DNA of 8,517 nt, from assembly GCA_039807745.1 (NCBI GenBank), contig JBDHRV010000149.1, forward strand, positions 1 through 8,517. Reading direction: 5' to 3'. This document shows positions 5,574 to 8,517 of this stretch, piece by piece. The translations under genes were made by a program, and so were the position numbers. The notes beneath the pieces were generated by a model, which had not been told where the DNA came from, made no database searches, and was given only the letters and a program-made list of their open reading frames with translations. This DNA is from JAEUMW01 sp039807745. Its GTDB lineage: Bacteria; Pseudomonadota; Gammaproteobacteria; Burkholderiales; JAEUMW01. How positions within the stretch are numbered: the stretch's first letter is position 1; the number at the start of each line of letters is the position of its first letter.

Positions 5574-7394
5574 ATGCAACCCACCACGAAACTGAAGTCT
5601 CGATCCGGCTTGCTGCTGGGTAGTGCGCTCGTCGCTGCCGCTGCCTACGGGGCAACCCGGTTCGGTGACCCCGAGACCGAGCCACCGGCGGTCGCGACAC
5701 TCGCCGCGGCCCGCTGCGTGCAGCCGCAATCCGTCGGCACGGACAAGAAAGTGTTCTTCCGGCTGGCCGCGGCGACGACCGAGGTGCGGCCGTTTCAGAC
5801 GGCCTCCGATGCGGGGGCGGATGCGCCTGCCGACGACGATCCCCCGCTCTTTACCGGCCTGGGCACGCTGCGCTATCCGATCAGCACGACGAACCCGCTT
5901 GCGCAGCAGTACTTCGATCAGGGTATCCGGCTCGCCCTGGCGTTCAACCACGCGGAGGCCCGGCGGGCATTCCGCAAGGCGCAGCGGCTCGACCCGGCCT
6001 GTGCCATGTGCTTTTGGGGGGAGGCCCTGGTGCTCGGCCCCAACATCAATGCGCCGATGGAGCCGACCGCGGCGGCGCCTGCGTTTGCCGCGAGCCGACG
6101 CGCGGTTGCGCTCAAGTCCGGCGCGACGGCGGTCGAGCAGGGATTGATCGAGGCGCTGGCGGTGCGTTACTCGGAGGCTGCCGACGCGGATCGCGCGGCC
6201 CTCGACGCGGCCTACGCGAACGGCATGCAGAAGCTCGCGACGCGCCATCCGAAGGACACGCTGGTGGCCGTTCTATACGCCGAGTCGCTCATGGATCTCA
6301 CGCCATGGGACTACTGGGAGGCGGGCGGCAGTCGACCCAAGGGGCGTACCAGCGAGATCCTGGCAACGCTCGAGCGCGTGCTGAAGGCGAATCCCGACCA
6401 TCCCGGCGCGATCCACTACTACATTCACATGGTCGAGGCGTCCAGCCGGCCGCAGCGCGCGACGCCGTACGCGCGGCGGCTCGGGACGGCGATGCCGGGA
6501 GCGGGGCACCTCGTGCACATGCCCTTCCACATCTATTACCGGATCGGTCTCTACAAGGATGCGCTCGCCGCGAACAAGGCCGCCGTGGCCGCGGACGAGA
6601 ACTATATTGCCCAGGCGCGGCCGCAGGGCATCTATCCACAGGCGTATTACCCGCACAACGTGCATTCGCTGATGGTATCGGCGCAGATGGCCGGGGATGG
6701 GCGCGCGGTGCTCGAATCCGCGGACAAGCTCGATCGCATCGTCTCGCCGGAGGCCGCCCGGACCATCGCGTGGGTGCAGCCGATCAAGGCCGCTCCGTAC
6801 TTCGCGCACGCGCAGTTCAGCGATCCGGCCACGGTGCTGGCGCTGCCCGATCCCGGGGACAGCCTGCCCTACGTGAAGGCCATGTGGCACTACGCGCGCG
6901 GCACCGCGTACGCGGCGCAGGGCGACTCGAGCGGCGCGGCGAGGGAAAGCGAGGCTATCCTCGCGCTCGAGCAGAACGCGGATTTCACCCCCCTCGAAGC
7001 GGGCGGTGTCCCAGCCAGACAGGTGCTCCGAGTGGCCCGCCACGTCGTGGACGCGCGCACCGCGCAGTCGCGCGGAGATCTTGCCCAGGCGGTCGCAGAG
7101 CTCCAGCTCGCGGTGGCGCTCGAAGATGAGCTCGCGTACATGGAGCCGCCATTCTGGTACTACCCGCTGCGCCAATCCCTGGGCGCAGTCAAGCTGCTCG
7201 CGGGCGATGCCCCTGGCGCCGAGACCGCCTTCCGTTCGATCCTGGTCGGTACGCCGCAGAATGGCTGGGCACTCTACGGTCTGGCGGAGGTCTATCGACA
7301 GCGCGGGGATGCGCGCTCCGCGCGCGCCGTCGAGAAGCGGTTGCGGCAGGCGTGGCTCGGCGATCCATCGCGGCTCGATCTCGCGCGGCTCTGA
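5574..7394 (+). CDS. Exported or membrane-anchored TPR protein with CxxC and His clusters
   Basis: Protein of 606 residues from ATG 5574; the function is unknown. Residues 1-27 (basic KLKSRSG, then a hydrophobic GLLLGSALVAAAAYGA) look like an uncleaved or poorly cleaved signal, pointing to the periplasm. A Pro/Asp-rich linker (about 30-90) precedes an alpha-helical repeat domain. TPR-like units are clear near 110-150 (YFDQGIRLALAFNHAEARRAF, then DPACAMCFWGEAL) and at the C-terminus (ALYGLAEVYRQRGDARSARA, about 566-585). Beyond plain TPR it carries Cys143-x-x-Cys146, IHYYIHMVE (His281, His285), GHLVHMPFHIYY (His312, His315, His319) and PHNVH (His361, His364). I recall this CFWG/HMPFHI pattern in many proteins annotated only as TPR-containing. 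The frame is open from a TTG at 5493, but that lies in the terminator T-run. ATG 5550 has its purine run touching the codon and lies at the predicted transcript start, so 5574 is preferred, although its ribosome site is weak. Confidence 0.82.
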   Translation: MQPTTKLKSRSGLLLGSALVAAAAYGATRFGDPETEPPAVATLAAARCVQPQSVGTDKKVFFRLAAATTEVRPFQTASDAGADAPADDDPPLFTGLGTLRYPISTTNPLAQQYFDQGIRLALAFNHAEARRAFRKAQRLDPACAMCFWGEALVLGPNINAPMEPTAAAPAFAASRRAVALKSGATAVEQGLIEALAVRYSEAADADRAALDAAYANGMQKLATRHPKDTLVAVLYAESLMDLTPWDYWEAGGSRPKGRTSEILATLERVLKANPDHPGAIHYYIHMVEASSRPQRATPYARRLGTAMPGAGHLVHMPFHIYYRIGLYKDALAANKAAVAADENYIAQARPQGIYPQAYYPHNVHSLMVSAQMAGDGRAVLESADKLDRIVSPEAARTIAWVQPIKAAPYFAHAQFSDPATVLALPDPGDSLPYVKAMWHYARGTAYAAQGDSSGAARESEAILALEQNADFTPLEAGGVPARQVLRVARHVVDARTAQSRGDLAQAVAELQLAVALEDELAYMEPPFWYYPLRQSLGAVKLLAGDAPGAETAFRSILVGTPQNGWALYGLAEVYRQRGDARSARAVEKRLRQAWLGDPSRLDLARL

Positions 7395-7710
7395 TCCCCC
7401 GATTGACGCGGATTGACGACAGGTTGCGCCGGACCCCAAGGCCGGGGTAAGGTTGACCTCATAACAGGGAAAGACGGACCATGGGGAGTGGGCAGGTGGG
7501 TCCCCGGGAGCGCTGGCGGCGGTCGATCCACGTCGCGACGTTCGGTTCCGGTGACTTCGACTCACCCCGGCCCCCGCGACGGGCCACGCACTCCTCGCAA
7601 CTTATCCGCAGGGTCGCTCCGAGTACGCGATGCGCGCGTCCGGAGACCATTCGATTGCGACTTTCGAGCGGCGCGGCCGCGCCGGGAGCCTACACCTCAA
7701 AGATGCGGCG
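7395..7710 (+). other. 316-nt gap between the TPR gene and gspG, no convincing gene
   Basis: The gap begins with a 10-bp tandem repeat, GATTGACG at 7401-7408 and 7411-7418, six bases after the TPR stop. Small hairpins occur at about 7431-7446 (ACCCC/GGGGT) and around 7576-7592 (GGCCC/GGGCC), both without a T-run, so no intrinsic terminator is called. A G-rich run (7483-7508) fits a four-tract G-quadruplex pattern. CGGCGCGGCCGCGCCG (7669-7684) is a perfect 16-bp palindrome. A 77-codon frame (7481-7714) ends by overlapping the gspG ATG, but its Arg/Ser/Pro-rich product resembles nothing I know. I see no clear promoter, though the gspG transcript should begin here. Confidence 0.55.
7669..7684. 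repeat. Perfect 16-bp GC-only palindrome upstream of gspG
   Basis: CGGCGCGGCCGCGCCG reads the same on both strands and lies 26 nt before the gspG ATG at 7711. It could extrude or form an RNA stem in the gspG leader, or be a protein site. In such GC-rich DNA a chance origin is also plausible. Confidence 0.35.
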
Positions 7711-8193
7711 ATGACGATACGAACGATTGAACTCTTGCGGTTTGCGAACCCGCGGTTGGTGGCGTTTCGCGCGACCGCGCCCCACACCCGGCGCACGGCG
7801 GGGTTCACGCTCCTCGAGCTGCTGGTCGTGATGGTGATCATCGGTCTGCTGGTGGGCTATGTGGCGCCCCGCTATTTCCAGCAGGTCGGCAAGTCGGAGG
7901 TGAAGATGGCCCAGGCGCAGATCGAGAGCCTGCAGCAGGCGCTGGATCTCTATCGTCTGGACACCGGCCAGTACCCTTCGACGGAGCAGGGCCTGAAGGC
8001 GCTGGTGGAGCGCCCGGCAAACGAAGCGAAGTGGGGCGGACCTTATCTCAAGAAGGGCGTGCCGATGGACCCCTGGGGCCGCCCGTACCAGTATCGCTAT
8101 CCGGGCGAGAAGAGCGAGCTCGACCTGGTCTCGCTCGGCAAGGATGGCCATCTCGGGGGTTCGGGAGAGGCCGCGGATATCACCAATCGATAG
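7711..8193 (+). CDS. gspG: Type II secretion major pseudopilin GspG
   Basis: Major pseudopilin subunit, 160 residues as called. After cleavage and methylation by the prepilin peptidase GspO/PilD it assembles into the periplasmic pseudopilus that drives type II secretion. The type III prepilin signal is clear: TAG cleaved before Phe32 in FTLLELLVVMVIIGLLVGYV, with Glu at mature position 5. The GspG core follows: YPSTEQGLKALVERP (88-102), GPYLKKGVPMDPWGRPYQY (110-128) and the C-terminal LDLVSLGKDG...GGSGEAADI (137-157), which matches the calcium-binding loop of GspG. Mature length is 129 residues. The leader of 31 residues is long for the family; GTG at 7759 would give a 15-residue leader and cannot be excluded. 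ATG 7711 is kept over the open-frame ATG at 7630, whose extra codons look noncoding. It is followed 22 nt later by gspF. Confidence 0.92.
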   Translation: MTIRTIELLRFANPRLVAFRATAPHTRRTAGFTLLELLVVMVIIGLLVGYVAPRYFQQVGKSEVKMAQAQIESLQQALDLYRLDTGQYPSTEQGLKALVERPANEAKWGGPYLKKGVPMDPWGRPYQYRYPGEKSELDLVSLGKDGHLGGSGEAADITNR

Positions 8194-8215
8194 GACCGCT
8201 CCTGCCGCCTAGACG

Positions 8216-8517
8216 ATGCGCTTCGAGCTGAAGGCACTGAAGGGTCGCCAGGGACTGGAGGCGCTCGAGCTGGACGCCCGGGACGCGGACGACGCGATCC
8301 GGCAGGCGACCGCGCAGGGCTACACGGTACTGTCGGCGCGCCGCAGCTTTTCGCTCGCGACGCTGCTGCCGCGGTCTTCTTCCGCGTTGTCGCTGGCACT
8401 GTTCAGCCAGGAACTCGTCGCGCTGCTCGAGGCCGGACTCAATCTCGTGGAAGCGCTCGAGACTCTGGCCGAGAAGGAGGAACGGGCCGAGGCCAAGAAG
8501 GTTATCCGCGGGCTGCT
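8216..8517 (+). CDS. gspF: Type II secretion inner-membrane platform protein GspF (N-terminal part)
   Basis: The first 100 codons of a GspF/PilC-family protein, cut by the window end (family proteins are about 400 residues). GspF sits in the inner membrane and links the cytoplasmic ATPase GspE to pseudopilus assembly. Residues 1-45 form the usual N-terminal module with DARDADDAIRQATAQGYTVL, the short helix seen at the start of GspF proteins. The first cytoplasmic four-helix domain then begins with LFSQELVALLEAGLNLVEAL (62-81), a hallmark stretch, and ETLAEKE. The ATG at 8216 is chosen by the match to the family N-terminus (MRFELKAL); the ribosome site is poor, so translation may depend on coupling to gspG. 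It could also belong to a related pilus-type system, since gspF, pilC and mshG share this fold. Confidence 0.88.
   Translation, partial: MRFELKALKGRQGLEALELDARDADDAIRQATAQGYTVLSARRSFSLATLLPRSSSALSLALFSQELVALLEAGLNLVEALETLAEKEERAEAKKVIRGL

Noticed and set aside
7431..7446. ACCCC/GGGGT hairpin as terminator of the TPR gene
   Set aside because: The stem is only 5 bp and no T-run follows.
6273..7565. Long minus-strand open frame of 430 codons, with a similar one at 5148-6248
   Set aside because: Both are antisense to the TPR gene (the second also to the protease gene's 3' end), lack motifs, and have the Arg-rich composition of shadow frames.
7630..7710. N-terminal extension of gspG from ATG 7630
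   Set aside because: It would give a leader of 58 residues, far too long for a prepilin, and includes the 16-bp palindrome; the added residues look noncoding.

Overview
The window looks like chromosomal DNA from a high-GC Gram-negative bacterium, most likely a beta- or gammaproteobacterium. The reasons are strong third-position G/C codon use, Sec signal peptides, a GltI-like periplasmic binding protein, a GltP-like symporter and type II secretion genes. I cannot name the species. I see no tRNA, rRNA, CRISPR array, insertion sequence or phage gene.

Left half (1-3868), all on the minus strand and read from right to left: a small cupin protein (3868-3542), a 12-helix MFS exporter of the YnfM type (3515-2352), a GltP-type glutamate/aspartate symporter (2231-942) and a GltI-type glutamate/aspartate-binding protein (920 to beyond position 1). 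Gaps are 26, 120 and 21 nt. This suggests two short transcription units (cupin-MFS and gltP-gltI) or one long one. The gltP-gltI pair puts two uptake routes for acidic amino acids side by side. Whether the ABC permease and ATPase genes follow lies outside the window.

Middle (3869-4270): a divergent intergenic region of about 400 nt with a perfect 7-5-7 inverted repeat and a second, looser dyad near the cupin start. Then, on the plus strand, comes a secreted trypsin-fold serine protease with a complete His/Asp/Ser triad (4271-5386), closed by a strong intrinsic terminator (5412-5494).

Right half (5495-8517), plus strand: a plausible sigma70-type promoter (5517-5545) precedes a 606-residue exported or membrane-anchored TPR protein with CxxC and clustered histidines (5574-7394). 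After a 316-nt gap with no convincing gene come gspG (major pseudopilin) and the start of gspF (inner-membrane platform protein) of a type II secretion or related type IV pilus-like system. These are in G-then-F order, the reverse of the classical order. The secreted protease is a possible but unproven client of this system.

Most of the window is ordinary. The points most worth checking are the symporter/binding-protein pairing, the histidine- and cysteine-rich TPR protein, the gspG-gspF order and the divergent-region inverted repeat.
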